Notes: generated from the letters alone by a model not told the origin. A stretch of 64,000 bases of DNA from Pseudomonas fluorescens (GCF_040448305.1 NZ_CP148752.1:3968001-4032000), one strand, 5' to 3'. Positions 18,099 to 27,145 are shown, numbered from the stretch's first letter. Numbers and translations are program-made.

Positions 18099-18950
18099 AT
18101 GGCTGTGAAAGAGATGTACGCCGTCACCCCTCAATGGAACAACTCCGCTCCCAAGGAAGACCTGGAGCCCACCGAAATTGAATTTCGCAATGTCGGTAAA
18201 TGTTTTCCGGCCAAGGGCAAGCCCGAAGCGCCGTTCGCCATTCGCGGGGTCAACTTCAAGATTCGCCGTGGTGAAGTGGTGTCGATCATCGGCCCTTCCG
18301 GTTGCGGCAAGAGCACCATCCTCAATATGGGTTCCGGCCTCTATCGTCCGACCGAAGGCGAAGTGTTCGTCGGTGGTGAAGCGGTCACCGGCCCGGTCCG
18401 TCAGGTCGCGTTCATGCTGCAAAAAGACCTGTTGATGCCGTGGCGCAGTATTCGCCGCAACGTTGAACTGGGCCTGGAAATACAAGGTGTGGCGGCCGCC
18501 AAACGTCAGGCCGTGGCCAAAGATCTGCTCGATCGTTGCCACCTGCAAGGCTTTGCCGACCATTACCCGTTCCAGCTGTCGGGTGGCATGCGCCAGCGTG
18601 CTGCCCTGGCCCGCACCTTGGCAATCGACCCGCAAGTGCTGTTCCTCGACGAGCCATTCTCGGCGCTGGATGCGCAGACCAAGATGATCCTGCAACAGGA
18701 CATGGCGCGGATGCTGTTTGATGAAAAGAAAACCGCACTGTTCATTACCCATGACCTGATCGAAGGCATCGCCATGTCGGATCGGCTGCTGGTCATGAGC
18801 GCCCGCCCCGGCACCATCATCGAAGAAATCAACATTGATCTGCCGTTCCGCGACAACCCGCTGGAGCGCCGCAAGCTGCCGGAGATCGGCCCGCTGGTCG
18901 GTCGCCTGATGGAGTTGCTGCAAGTCAGTGAAGACACCGAACTGCATTGA
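18099..18950 (+). CDS. ABC transporter ATP-binding protein, NitT/TauT type
   Basis: A 283-residue ATPase. Walker A is GPSGCGKST, the Q-loop is MLQKDLLMPW, the signature is LSGGMRQRAALARTLA, and Walker B with D-loop is VLFLDEPFSALDAQTK. The switch histidine is in LFITHDLIEG. It powers the importer formed with the binding protein and permease encoded next. The start at 18099 is preferred; the frame is open further upstream, but there it overlaps the promoter elements. A second in-frame ATG at 18114 is also possible. It is the first gene of the long catabolic operon, so the importer likely brings in the compound degraded by the downstream enzymes. Confidence 0.9.
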   Translation: MAVKEMYAVTPQWNNSAPKEDLEPTEIEFRNVGKCFPAKGKPEAPFAIRGVNFKIRRGEVVSIIGPSGCGKSTILNMGSGLYRPTEGEVFVGGEAVTGPVRQVAFMLQKDLLMPWRSIRRNVELGLEIQGVAAAKRQAVAKDLLDRCHLQGFADHYPFQLSGGMRQRAALARTLAIDPQVLFLDEPFSALDAQTKMILQQDMARMLFDEKKTALFITHDLIEGIAMSDRLLVMSARPGTIIEEINIDLPFRDNPLERRKLPEIGPLVGRLMELLQVSEDTELH

Positions 18951-18989
18951 TCCACGCCCGTGTGGCCATCAACCGATTGAGGAGTACGC

Positions 18990-19991
18990 ATGTTCAAGTC
19001 TCTGTTTCAACGCTTCAGCCAGGTTACCGGCATCGCGCTCGGCCTGGGCATGGCTTTCGCCGCTCAGGCGCAGTCGACCGACGTGACTTACCTGTTGCCG
19101 GCGCCACCGAACTCGCCGGCGTTCGCCCCATGGATCATCGCGCAGCAGAAGGGCTACTACGCAGCCCGGAACCTGAACATGACCTTCATCGCTGCCAAGG
19201 GCGGCGTGGACGTGGCGAAACAGATCGGCGCCGGTAACGCCATGCTCGGCGGCGCCATCGGCGATACCCCGATCGTGGTGCGGGCCAACGGGATTCCAGT
19301 GCGCGCCGTCGCGGTGCTCGGTGCCGGCGGCGTGACCATGATTGCCACCAATGCAGCGGAAAACATCAATTCCATCACCGACCTCAAGGGCAAGACCATG
19401 ACGGTGATGTCCTACTCGGACACCACCTACTACGCCCTGCTCGCCTCGCTGCGCAAAGCCGGCCTGAGCAAGACCGATGTGAACATCCAGGCGGCCGGTC
19501 CATCGGGCGTGTGGCAGTTGTTCTCGGCCGACAAATCCCAGGCGATGGCGGGCGTGCCGGACTGGGTGGTCAACGCCGAGGAAGCCGGGGTGAAGATCAA
19601 ACTGATCCCGCAGGCACAGATTTTCGAAAGCATGGCCCAGGCGATTCTCGCGTCCGACGACGCCATCGAGCATCACCCGCAGATTGTCCGTGATGTGGTC
19701 CAGGCCACCCTGCAAGGCATGAACGACATCATTCAAGACCCTAAAGCCGCAGCGGCCACATTCGCCAAGGCGGTCCCGGCTTATGCCGGCAAGGAAGCGT
19801 CGCTGGAGAAGGTCTTCAAGCTCTATGTCGAGCACGTCTACGCCAATCAGTTAGTACCGGGGCGCATCGATCCGGCGCGACTTGAAACGGTCCGCCAGTT
19901 CTATGTCAGCGAAGGCATCGTCACCCAGGAGCCAAAGCTCGACGACCTGTACACCAACCAGTTCATCGACACCCAAACAGCCGCGCAATGA
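18990..19991 (+). CDS. ABC transporter substrate-binding protein, NitT/TauT (NMT1-like)
   Basis: A 333-residue periplasmic protein. The signal peptide ends at AFAAQAQS around residues 25-31. The motif PWIIAQQKGYYAARNLNMTF and the later segment AKQIGAGNAMLGGAIGDTPIV are typical of the NMT1/SsuA family. These proteins bind small organic anions, often sulfonates, nitrate, pyrimidine precursors or aromatic acids. GAGGAG lies about 8 bp before the ATG. It is 39 bp downstream of the ATPase gene. The ligand cannot be deduced, but the operon points to an aromatic or heterocyclic acid. Confidence 0.9.
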   Translation: MFKSLFQRFSQVTGIALGLGMAFAAQAQSTDVTYLLPAPPNSPAFAPWIIAQQKGYYAARNLNMTFIAAKGGVDVAKQIGAGNAMLGGAIGDTPIVVRANGIPVRAVAVLGAGGVTMIATNAAENINSITDLKGKTMTVMSYSDTTYYALLASLRKAGLSKTDVNIQAAGPSGVWQLFSADKSQAMAGVPDWVVNAEEAGVKIKLIPQAQIFESMAQAILASDDAIEHHPQIVRDVVQATLQGMNDIIQDPKAAAATFAKAVPAYAGKEASLEKVFKLYVEHVYANQLVPGRIDPARLETVRQFYVSEGIVTQEPKLDDLYTNQFIDTQTAAQ

Positions 19992-20019
19992 CGGCCAGTG
20001 ACAACAAGGTACCGACACG

Positions 20020-20796
20020 ATGAAAAACCTTAATAACTCCATGCTCGGCAGCGTCGCCCTGCTGATCCTGTTCCTGGTGCTCTGGCAATGGGGCCCGGGA
20101 TTGCTCGGCATGCCCGAATTCGTGATGCCGCAGCTGAGCCGCGTGGCCCAGGAAAGCCTGGTGATGTGGCACACCGGCGGCCTGTTGCAACACACCCTGA
20201 TCACCGCCTTCGAAATCATTGTCGGCTTTGGCCTGGGTGCCCTGCTCGGCGTGGTGATCGGTGTGTCGCTGGGCCTTTCGCCCGCCGCTGAGGCCATGCT
20301 GTCGCCGTACATCCTCGCCCTGCAGATCGCCCCGAAAGTCGCCTTCGCCCCGCTGTTCGTCATGTGGCTGGGCTACACCATTTACCCGAAGATCCTGATC
20401 GCCATCCTGATCGTGTTCTTCCCGGTGATGATCAACGTACTGTCGGCAATCCGCACCGTGGACCCGGACATGATCAACCTCGTGCGGACCATGAACGCCA
20501 GTCGCTGGCAGATCTTTCGCCTGGTGGAGTTTCCTTCGGCCATGGCCGCGCTGTTCTCCGGCCTGCGCATCGCTTCGACCCTGGCCGTCATCGGTGTCAC
20601 CGTCGGTGAACTGGTGGGCGGCAATCAGGGCCTGGGCTTCCTGCTGGTCGATGCCGAAGGTCAGGGCAATACCGCAGGCGTGTTCGTGGCCATTGTCATG
20701 CTCACGCTGATCGGTGTACTCGCTTACGGCGCAGTGGTCTGGACCGAAAAACGTGTCCTGCACTACATGCCCAAAGCCATGCTGAGCACCCAATGA
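20020..20796 (+). CDS. ABC transporter permease, NitT/TauT type
   Basis: A 258-residue integral membrane protein with about six helices. The cytoplasmic coupling (EAA) loop lies around residues 145-175, in the part reading VRTMNASRWQIFRLVEFPSA. It forms the membrane channel with the two preceding gene products. The gene follows the binding protein gene by 28 bp and overlaps the next gene by 4 bp, so the operon is translationally coupled here. Confidence 0.9.
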   Translation: MKNLNNSMLGSVALLILFLVLWQWGPGLLGMPEFVMPQLSRVAQESLVMWHTGGLLQHTLITAFEIIVGFGLGALLGVVIGVSLGLSPAAEAMLSPYILALQIAPKVAFAPLFVMWLGYTIYPKILIAILIVFFPVMINVLSAIRTVDPDMINLVRTMNASRWQIFRLVEFPSAMAALFSGLRIASTLAVIGVTVGELVGGNQGLGFLLVDAEGQGNTAGVFVAIVMLTLIGVLAYGAVVWTEKRVLHYMPKAMLSTQ

Positions 20797-21560
20797 TGAC
20801 GACCTTCAATCGCTTGCTCGAAGGCCGTCGCGTGCTGGTCACCGGTGGCGCCCGCGGGTTGGGTTACGCCTTTGCCCAGGCCATCGGCCGGGCCGGTGCC
20901 CACGTGGTCATCGCCGACATTCTCGCCGAACGTGTGCAGCAATCGGCCGCCGAACTGGTCGCTGAAGGCCTGACCGTGCACGGCGTGACGGTCGACCTGG
21001 CGCAACCGGATTCGATCGACGCCTGCATCGCCGAAACCACCCGTTTGCTCGGTGGGCTCGACGGTCTGGTGAACAACGCCTCGATCACCAACTCCGGCGG
21101 CAAGACCTGCGAAGAGCTGAGCCTGGACACCTGGGATCAGGTCATGCAAGTCAACGTGCGCGGCACCTGGTTGATGACCAAGGCCTGTCTGCCTGCCCTG
21201 CGCGCCAGCGGTCATGGCGCCATTGTCAACCTGGCCTCCGACACCCCGCTGTGGGGTGCGCCGAACCTGCTGGCGTATGTCGCGAGCAAGGGCGCAATCA
21301 TCGCCATGACCCGCAGCCTGGCCCGCGAACTGGGGACCGACAACATCACGGTCAACGCCATCGCGCCCGGCCTGGTGCTGGTCGAGGCCACGGCTTATGT
21401 GCCTGAAGCCCGCCACCGTTTGTACAACGATCAACGGGCCATTCAACGCCCACAACTTCCCGAAGACGTCAGCGGCGCCGTGTTGTTCGCGCTGTCCGAC
21501 CTCGCCCGCTTCATCACTGGACAAACCTTGCCGGTCAACGGCGGGTTCGTCATGCCTTGA
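20793..21560 (+). CDS. Short-chain dehydrogenase/reductase (classical SDR)
   Basis: A 255-residue NAD(P)-dependent oxidoreductase. The cofactor motif TGGARGLG is at 17-24 and NNAS at 94-97. The catalytic residues are Ser149, Tyr162 and Lys166 (YVASK). The acidic residue after beta-2 (IADILAE) suggests NAD+ rather than NADP+. It probably oxidises an alcohol, such as a cis-dihydrodiol or hydroxy intermediate, in the pathway. The start overlaps the permease stop. Contrast it with the second SDR of the operon at 23850, which lacks the normal Tyr and Lys. Confidence 0.88.
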   Translation: MMTTFNRLLEGRRVLVTGGARGLGYAFAQAIGRAGAHVVIADILAERVQQSAAELVAEGLTVHGVTVDLAQPDSIDACIAETTRLLGGLDGLVNNASITNSGGKTCEELSLDTWDQVMQVNVRGTWLMTKACLPALRASGHGAIVNLASDTPLWGAPNLLAYVASKGAIIAMTRSLARELGTDNITVNAIAPGLVLVEATAYVPEARHRLYNDQRAIQRPQLPEDVSGAVLFALSDLARFITGQTLPVNGGFVMP

Positions 21561-21574
21561 TAATGGAGACTGTC

Positions 21575-22126
21575 ATGACCGACCTTTCTGCAAACTTGAA
21601 TACACAGCACGACACCCCGAAAAGCTGGGAACAGCCCGCCGGCAGCGATCTCGAAAGCTGGATGAAAACCCGTATCGCGCGCTACGAAACCCGCAAGTAC
21701 GACTGGAGCGCCTTGAAATTCCAGGCCGACTACGACCCGAAATTCCGCCGCGCGCAAATGCGCTACATCGGCACCGGTGGCACCGGCGTGACCTCGGACA
21801 TGAACACTATCCCGTCGGAGAACTTCACGTTCTCGACCATGGTGATTCCGGCCGGTCACGAAGGCCCGCCGCACCTGCACACCGACGTTGAAGAAGTGTT
21901 CTTCGTGCTGCGCGGCAAACTCAAGGTGATCATCGAAAAGGACGGCGAGCGTTTCGAAACCATCCTCACCGACCGCGACGTCATTTCCGTGCCGCCCGGC
22001 GTGTACCGCGAAGAGATCAACATCGGCGATGAAGACGCGCTGATGTGCGTGATGCTCGGTGCGAAAAAACCGCTGACCCCGACCTACCCGCCAGAACACC
22101 CCCTGGCCTCGATCAAGCGCGGATAA
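21575..22126 (+). CDS. Cupin-domain protein
   Basis: A 183-residue protein with one cupin barrel at about residues 85-160. The first metal motif is GHEGPPHLHTDVEE, with candidate ligands His100, His102 and Glu106. In the second motif, SVPPGVYREE, the usual final histidine is missing and is replaced by Tyr/Arg. It may still bind a metal with three ligands, act as an isomerase, or serve as a sensor. GGAG lies 6 bp before the ATG at 21575. It sits between an SDR and a hydrolase gene with tight spacing. A direct dioxygenase role is less certain because of the missing ligand. Confidence 0.8.
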   Translation: MTDLSANLNTQHDTPKSWEQPAGSDLESWMKTRIARYETRKYDWSALKFQADYDPKFRRAQMRYIGTGGTGVTSDMNTIPSENFTFSTMVIPAGHEGPPHLHTDVEEVFFVLRGKLKVIIEKDGERFETILTDRDVISVPPGVYREEINIGDEDALMCVMLGAKKPLTPTYPPEHPLASIKRG

Positions 22127-22130
22127 GCCC

Positions 22131-23015
22131 ATGTCACACGCCATCGATAATCTCGCCCCGCGGCTCACCGCCGGTCTCCAGGCTCAATTGGCCCGGGACT
22201 TTCCCCAGCGCACGCTGGAGATCGCGGGCGCACGCCAGGCCTTTCGCGAATGCGGAAGCGGTCCTGCCATTGTGTTGTTGCACGGGATTGGCTCGGGCTC
22301 GGCGTCGTGGTTAGAGGTGGCGCAGGAGCTTGGCCGCAGCGCCCGGGTGATTGCCTGGGACGCGCCCGGATACGGCGACTCCACGCCGCTCAGAGCCTTG
22401 GCCCCCGATGCTTCGGATTATGCCGAACGGCTGCTGCAGATGCTCGACGCGCTGGGCATCCAGCGCTGCGTGCTGGTGGGGCATTCACTCGGGGCAATTA
22501 CCGCCATCGCTTTCGCCAGTGGCGTGCACCAACAGCGCATCAGCCGCCTGGTGTTGATCAGCCCGGCGCAGGGCTATGGCCATCCATCACGCGCCTTGCA
22601 GCGCCAGGAAGTGCGCAATAAACGCCTGCGCGCCCTGGAACAGTTGGGCATTCAACACATGGCCGAGCAGCGCAGTGCCTACATGCTCTCCCCCGCTGCC
22701 AGCCCTCAGGCACAGGCCTGGGTGCAGTGGAACATGGCGCGGCTCAAGCCAGAGGGTTATCGCCAGGCCATAGAACTGCTGTGCGGCGAGGATCTGCTGC
22801 GCCATGCACCGCTTTCAATGCCTTGCGAAGTGCATTGCGGCGAAGCCGACGGCATCACGGCTCCCGAAAGCTGCCAGACCCTGGCCAAGGCCCTGGGCGG
22901 TACTTTCGACCTTATCAAAGATGCCGGGCACGCCAGCCCCATCGAACAACCTTGTGTAGTGGCAGGCCGCCTGGCCTTCGCTATCGAAGAATCCCTGACA
23001 GGTGCATCGCTATGA
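22131..23015 (+). CDS. Alpha/beta-fold hydrolase
   Basis: A 294-residue hydrolase. The oxyanion HG motif is LLHGIGSGSASW and the nucleophile elbow is GHSLG with Ser119. Asp240 (GEADGI) and His267 (DAGHASP) complete the triad. It resembles C-C bond hydrolases of meta-cleavage pathways and epoxide or ester hydrolases; sequence inspection cannot separate these. The gene starts 4 bp after the cupin gene, and its stop overlaps the IclR start. In this operon a ring-fission-product hydrolase is a reasonable guess. Confidence 0.85.
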   Translation: MSHAIDNLAPRLTAGLQAQLARDFPQRTLEIAGARQAFRECGSGPAIVLLHGIGSGSASWLEVAQELGRSARVIAWDAPGYGDSTPLRALAPDASDYAERLLQMLDALGIQRCVLVGHSLGAITAIAFASGVHQQRISRLVLISPAQGYGHPSRALQRQEVRNKRLRALEQLGIQHMAEQRSAYMLSPAASPQAQAWVQWNMARLKPEGYRQAIELLCGEDLLRHAPLSMPCEVHCGEADGITAPESCQTLAKALGGTFDLIKDAGHASPIEQPCVVAGRLAFAIEESLTGASL

Positions 23016-23848
23016 ACGATTCAGATCTGCTGAAGGACGCTCAGGACAAATACATCGTGCCAGGTCTGGAGCGCGGCCTGCTGCTGCTGTGCGAATTCAG
23101 CCGACGCAATCGCACGCTGACCGCGCCGGAACTGGCCCGACGCCTGTCGCTGCCGCGCTCGACAATCTTTCGTCTGCTGACGACGCTGGAAACCATGGGC
23201 TTCGTGACCCGCAGCGGCAATGAATACCGCCTCGGCATGTCGGTGCTGCGCCTGGGCTTCGAGTACCTCGCCTCACTGGAACTGACCGAGCTCGGTCAGC
23301 CGCTGCTGGCCCGCTTGTGCGACCGCCTCAACTACCCGAGCAATCTGGTGGTGCGCGACGGCCGCTCGATCGTCTACGTGGCCAAGGTCTCGCCGCCGTC
23401 GGTGTTCTCCACCGCGGTGAATGTCGGCACCCGCCTGCCCGCCCACGCCACCGTTCTTGGCCGCATCCTGCTCGAAGACCTGTCGCTGGCAGAATTGCGC
23501 GAGCTGTACCCGGAAGATCATCTGGAACAGTTCTCGCCCTGCACGCCGAAAACCGTGATGGAGTTGTTTGACATGGTTCAAGCCGACCGTCAGCGCGGAT
23601 TTATCAGCGGTGAAGGCTTCTTCGAGTCGGCGATCTCGACCGTCGCCGCCCCGGTGCGCGATCAATCCGGGCAGATCGTCGCGGCGCTGGGCGTGACGAT
23701 TCCGACCACTCAGATCGTTCACGTCAACTTCAACGAATTGCTCCTGCAAGTACGTCGCAGCGCTGACGAACTGTCGCGGTTGCTCGATTACAACACTGCG
23801 ACTGGCCACGACGGCCACAACCGCGTAACGGCTCTGATGAGGGATTGA
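23012..23848 (+). CDS. IclR-family transcriptional regulator
   Basis: A 278-residue regulator with a winged helix-turn-helix at about residues 15-75 (LTAPELARRLSLPRSTIFRL). The C-terminal IclR effector-binding domain contains VNVGTRLPAHATVLGRILLE and FISGEGFFESAISTVAAPV. IclR proteins of this PcaR/PobR-like type often control aromatic catabolism and are activated or released by a pathway compound. Unusually, it lies inside the operon rather than divergent from it. The GTTTC/GAAAC palindromes upstream of 18099 and 33001 are its likely targets. The start is fixed by the 4-bp overlap (ATGA) with the hydrolase stop. Confidence 0.9.
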   Translation: MNDSDLLKDAQDKYIVPGLERGLLLLCEFSRRNRTLTAPELARRLSLPRSTIFRLLTTLETMGFVTRSGNEYRLGMSVLRLGFEYLASLELTELGQPLLARLCDRLNYPSNLVVRDGRSIVYVAKVSPPSVFSTAVNVGTRLPAHATVLGRILLEDLSLAELRELYPEDHLEQFSPCTPKTVMELFDMVQADRQRGFISGEGFFESAISTVAAPVRDQSGQIVAALGVTIPTTQIVHVNFNELLLQVRRSADELSRLLDYNTATGHDGHNRVTALMRD

Positions 23849-23849
23849 G

Positions 23850-24647
23850 ATGAGTCTCTATCAACTGCAAGACAGCACCGCGATTGTCACCGGTGGTTCT
23901 TCGGGAATTGGCCTGGCCTGTGTCGAGCTGTTGCTCGAAGCCGGTGCAGCCGTGGCCTTCTGCGGGCGCGACGAAGATCGCCTGCGCGGCGCCGAAGACA
24001 AATTACGTCAGCGCTTTCCCAAGGCGCGATTGCTGGCCCAGGTCTGCAACGTCCTTGACGCCGACTCGGTCAACGCCTTTGCCGCCGCCAGCCTTGCTGC
24101 ATTGGGGCCGGCCAGCGTGCTGATCAACAACGCCGGACAAGGTCGCGTGTCGACCTTCGCCGAGACCACGGACAGCGCCTGGACCGAAGAACTGAACCTG
24201 AAATTTTTCTCGGTCATCAACCCGGTCCGCGCCTTCAAGGCACAGCTGCAAGGTGAAGCGAACGCGGCCATCGTCTGTGTCAATTCGCTGCTGGCCAGCC
24301 AGCCGGAACCGCACATGGTCGCCACCTCGGCCGCGCGCGCAGGGGTGATGAACCTGGTGCGCTCGATGGCCACCGAATTTGCCGTCGAAGGCATTCGGGT
24401 CAACGGCATCCTCATTGGCCTGGTCGAGTCCGGGCAATGGCGCCGACGTTTCGAAGCCCGCGAAGAGCGGGATCTGGACTGGGCCCAATGGACCGCTCAG
24501 CTGGCACAACGCAAACACATTCCCTTGGGACGCCTGGGCCTGCCGATTGAAGCGGCCCGCGCAATCCTGTTTCTGGCCTCGCCTCTGTCGGCTTACACCA
24601 CAGGCAGCCATATCGATGTTTCTGGAGGCCTGTCCCGCCATGCGTAA
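23850..24647 (+). CDS. Atypical SDR lacking the canonical Tyr-Lys pair
   Basis: A 265-residue Rossmann-fold SDR. The cofactor motif TGGSSGIG is at 14-21, NNAG at 93-96 and the catalytic-position serine at 146. Where classical enzymes have YxxxK, this protein reads ATSAARAG, so Thr159 replaces Tyr and Arg163 replaces Lys. The C-terminal end with TTGSHIDVSGGL is normal for the fold. It could be a reductase using different chemistry, a C-C or C-N lyase-like enzyme, or a non-redox protein. It starts one base after the IclR stop and overlaps the next gene by 8 bp. Confidence 0.83.
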   Translation: MSLYQLQDSTAIVTGGSSGIGLACVELLLEAGAAVAFCGRDEDRLRGAEDKLRQRFPKARLLAQVCNVLDADSVNAFAAASLAALGPASVLINNAGQGRVSTFAETTDSAWTEELNLKFFSVINPVRAFKAQLQGEANAAIVCVNSLLASQPEPHMVATSAARAGVMNLVRSMATEFAVEGIRVNGILIGLVESGQWRRRFEAREERDLDWAQWTAQLAQRKHIPLGRLGLPIEAARAILFLASPLSAYTTGSHIDVSGGLSRHA

Positions 24648-26322
24648 TGAAAATACTGTCACCGTTGGCGCTGCCATCACCGCGTTTCTCGAGCAATGCG
24701 ACGTCAAGGCCGCGTTCGGTGTGATCTCGATCCACAACATGCCGATCCTCGATGCGTTCGCCGTGCGCGGCAACATCCGTTTCGTCATGGCCCGCGGTGA
24801 AGCCGGCGCCACTAACATGGCCGACGCCTACGCCCGTACCACCGGTGGCCTGGGTGTTTGCCTGACGTCCACCGGCACCGCGGCCGGTAACGCCGCCGGG
24901 GCGATGGTCGAAGCGCTGACCGCTGGCACGCCGCTGCTGCACATCACCGGGCAAATCGAAACGCCGTATCTGGATCAGGAATTCGCTTACATCCACGAAG
25001 CCCGTGACCAGCTGACCATGCTCAAGGCTGTGTCGAAGGCCGCGTTCCGCGTGCGCAGCGTCGAAACCGCACTCAGCACCATGAAGCTGGCCGTGCAGAC
25101 CGCGTTGACCGCACCGACCGGGCCGGTCAGCGTTGAAATCCCGATCGACATCCAGTCGACTTTCATCCCGATGCCGACCGACCTGTCGCCGCTGCCGGTT
25201 CCCGTTGCCGTGCCCGCACCTGAAGCACTGGACCTGGTGGCCGAGCGCCTGGCCACGGCCACCCGTCCCCTGTTGTGGCTCGGCGGCGGCGCGCGGCATG
25301 CCGGCCCGCAAGTCAAGCGCCTGCTGGACATGGGCGTCGGCGTGATTACCTCGACCCAAGGTCGCGGTGTGGTCAACGAAGACGACGAGCGCTGCCTCGG
25401 TGCGTTCTCGCAAAACAAACTGGTCGAGCAATTCCTGCAGAGTTGCGACGCCCTGCTGATCGCCGGCTCACGACTGCGCAGCAACGAGACGTTCAAATAC
25501 GCGCTGAAGTTGCCACGCAACACCCTGCGCATCGACGCCAACCCGGCCATCGAAGGTCGCAGCTACAACAGCGAACTGTTCATCTGCGGTGATTCGGCAC
25601 TGGCGCTGGAAGGCCTGGCGGATCGTCTGGAAGGTCGCCTGCAAATCGACCCGACGTTCCTCGCCGAGCTCAAGCACGTGCGTGAAAAATCCCGCACGCA
25701 ACTGATCGCCGACCTCGGCCCGTACTCGGCCATGGTCGAACAGCTGCAAGCCCTGACCGGGCGCAACTTCTCGTGGGTGCGCGACGTCACGCTTTCCAAC
25801 AGCATCTGGGGCAACCGCCTGCTGACACTGTTCCATCCGCGTGCCGGCGTGCATGCATTGGGCGGCGGCATTGGCCAGGGTTTGTCGATGGGCATTGGCG
25901 CGGCCGTTGCGGCAGCGGAAACGGCACCTGAGCGCAAGGTCTTCGCCCTGGCCGGCGACGGCGGTTTCATTCTCAACCTCGGCGAGCTGGCAACGCTGGT
26001 GCAAGAGAACGCCAACGTGGTGATTCTGCTGATGAACGATCAGCGCTACGGCGTCATCCGCAACATTCAGGACGCGGTGTACGGCAGTCGCCATTGCTAC
26101 GTCGACCTGCACACACCGGACTATTCCAAGCTGGCCGAGTCGCTGAACCTGCGCCATGGCCTGGTCACCGACCTGAAGGATTTCGGCAAGGTCGTCGACG
26201 GTGCACTCGCGCAGCCGGGACCGTTCCTGCTGGAAGTCGACATGCTCAGTGTCGGCAGCTTCGCCACCCAGTTCGCCGGTCCGCCCAACAGCGAAACCAA
26301 AGCGCAAAAAGCCACGGCCTGA
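24640..26322 (+). CDS. Thiamine pyrophosphate-dependent enzyme (acetolactate synthase/benzoylformate decarboxylase-like)
   Basis: A 560-residue protein with the three-domain layout of the TPP family. The N-terminal PYR domain has catalytic Glu54 in MARGEAGATNMADAYA. A central Rossmann-like domain spans about 195-330. The PP domain carries GDGGF at 439-443 and ND at 466-467. The start at 24640 has GGAGG upstream and lies within the end of the SDR gene. Likely activities are decarboxylation of a 2-oxo acid or carboligation. In the operon it could decarboxylate an oxo acid before the aldehyde dehydrogenase acts. The exact substrate is unknown. Confidence 0.87.
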   Translation: MRNENTVTVGAAITAFLEQCDVKAAFGVISIHNMPILDAFAVRGNIRFVMARGEAGATNMADAYARTTGGLGVCLTSTGTAAGNAAGAMVEALTAGTPLLHITGQIETPYLDQEFAYIHEARDQLTMLKAVSKAAFRVRSVETALSTMKLAVQTALTAPTGPVSVEIPIDIQSTFIPMPTDLSPLPVPVAVPAPEALDLVAERLATATRPLLWLGGGARHAGPQVKRLLDMGVGVITSTQGRGVVNEDDERCLGAFSQNKLVEQFLQSCDALLIAGSRLRSNETFKYALKLPRNTLRIDANPAIEGRSYNSELFICGDSALALEGLADRLEGRLQIDPTFLAELKHVREKSRTQLIADLGPYSAMVEQLQALTGRNFSWVRDVTLSNSIWGNRLLTLFHPRAGVHALGGGIGQGLSMGIGAAVAAAETAPERKVFALAGDGGFILNLGELATLVQENANVVILLMNDQRYGVIRNIQDAVYGSRHCYVDLHTPDYSKLAESLNLRHGLVTDLKDFGKVVDGALAQPGPFLLEVDMLSVGSFATQFAGPPNSETKAQKATA

Positions 26323-26332
26323 GGACTTCGCC

Positions 26333-27136
26333 ATGTTGCATATCACCATGATCGGCTGCGGCGCAATTGGCGTCGGCGTGCTCGAACTGCTGGAGAAAGA
26401 CCCGCAGTTGTGCGTCGACTACGTCATCGCCTCGGCCGGTTCCGAAGAGCTTGTACGTCAAAGGCTGACCAGTTTCAAACAACCACCGCAAGTGCTGACG
26501 GCGCTACCGGCCGACGCGCGCCCCGACCTGTTGGTCGAGTGCGCCGGTCACAAAGCCATCGAAGAACATGTGTTGCCGGCGTTGGAGCGTGGCATTGCCT
26601 GCCTGATCGTCTCGGTCGGCGCGCTGTCCGAAGTCGGCCTGGTAGAGCGTCTGGAAGCGGCAGCCGAACGCGGTCAGACCCGCATCGAATTGCTGCCCGG
26701 CGCCATCGGCGGTATCGACGCCTTGTCGGCGGCCAAGGTCGGGGGCCTGGACGCGGTGAACTACACCGGACGCAAACCGGCGCGCGCCTGGAAAAACACC
26801 CCGGCTGAACAGGCCTTTGACTTGGACAACCTTACCGAAGCCACGGTGATTTTTCAGGGCAGCGCCCGCGAAGCGGCGCACCTCTACCCGAAAAACGCCA
26901 ACGTCGCCGCGACCTTGTCGCTGGCCGGTCTCGGCCTGGATCGCACCCATGTGACCCTGATCGCCGACCCACTGAGCGAGGAGAACGTCCACCACTTCGA
27001 AGCCCGCGGCGCCTTTGGCGGGTTCGAACTGAGCCTGCGTGGTAAACCGCTGCTGGCCAACCCGAAGACCTCGGCGTTGACCGTTTACAGCGTCGTCCGC
27101 GCCTTGGGCAACCACGCCCACGCGATTTCGATTTAG
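26333..27136 (+). CDS. L-aspartate dehydrogenase-like protein (NadX/ASPDH family)
   Basis: A 267-residue protein that starts with a Rossmann motif, IGCGAIGVGVLELL. The conserved segments ELLPGAIGGIDALSAAKVGG, FQGSAREAAHLYPKNANVAA and VHHFEARGAFGGF are typical of the ASPDH family. Known members oxidise L-aspartate to iminoaspartate with NAD(P)+, for NAD synthesis or aspartate breakdown. Here the context is catabolic, so it may release ammonia from aspartate or a related amino acid formed in the pathway, or act in reverse. It is 10 bp after the TPP gene and 9 bp before the aldehyde dehydrogenase gene. Confidence 0.85.
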   Translation: MLHITMIGCGAIGVGVLELLEKDPQLCVDYVIASAGSEELVRQRLTSFKQPPQVLTALPADARPDLLVECAGHKAIEEHVLPALERGIACLIVSVGALSEVGLVERLEAAAERGQTRIELLPGAIGGIDALSAAKVGGLDAVNYTGRKPARAWKNTPAEQAFDLDNLTEATVIFQGSAREAAHLYPKNANVAATLSLAGLGLDRTHVTLIADPLSEENVHHFEARGAFGGFELSLRGKPLLANPKTSALTVYSVVRALGNHAHAISI

Positions 27137-27145
27137 GGGACTGCG

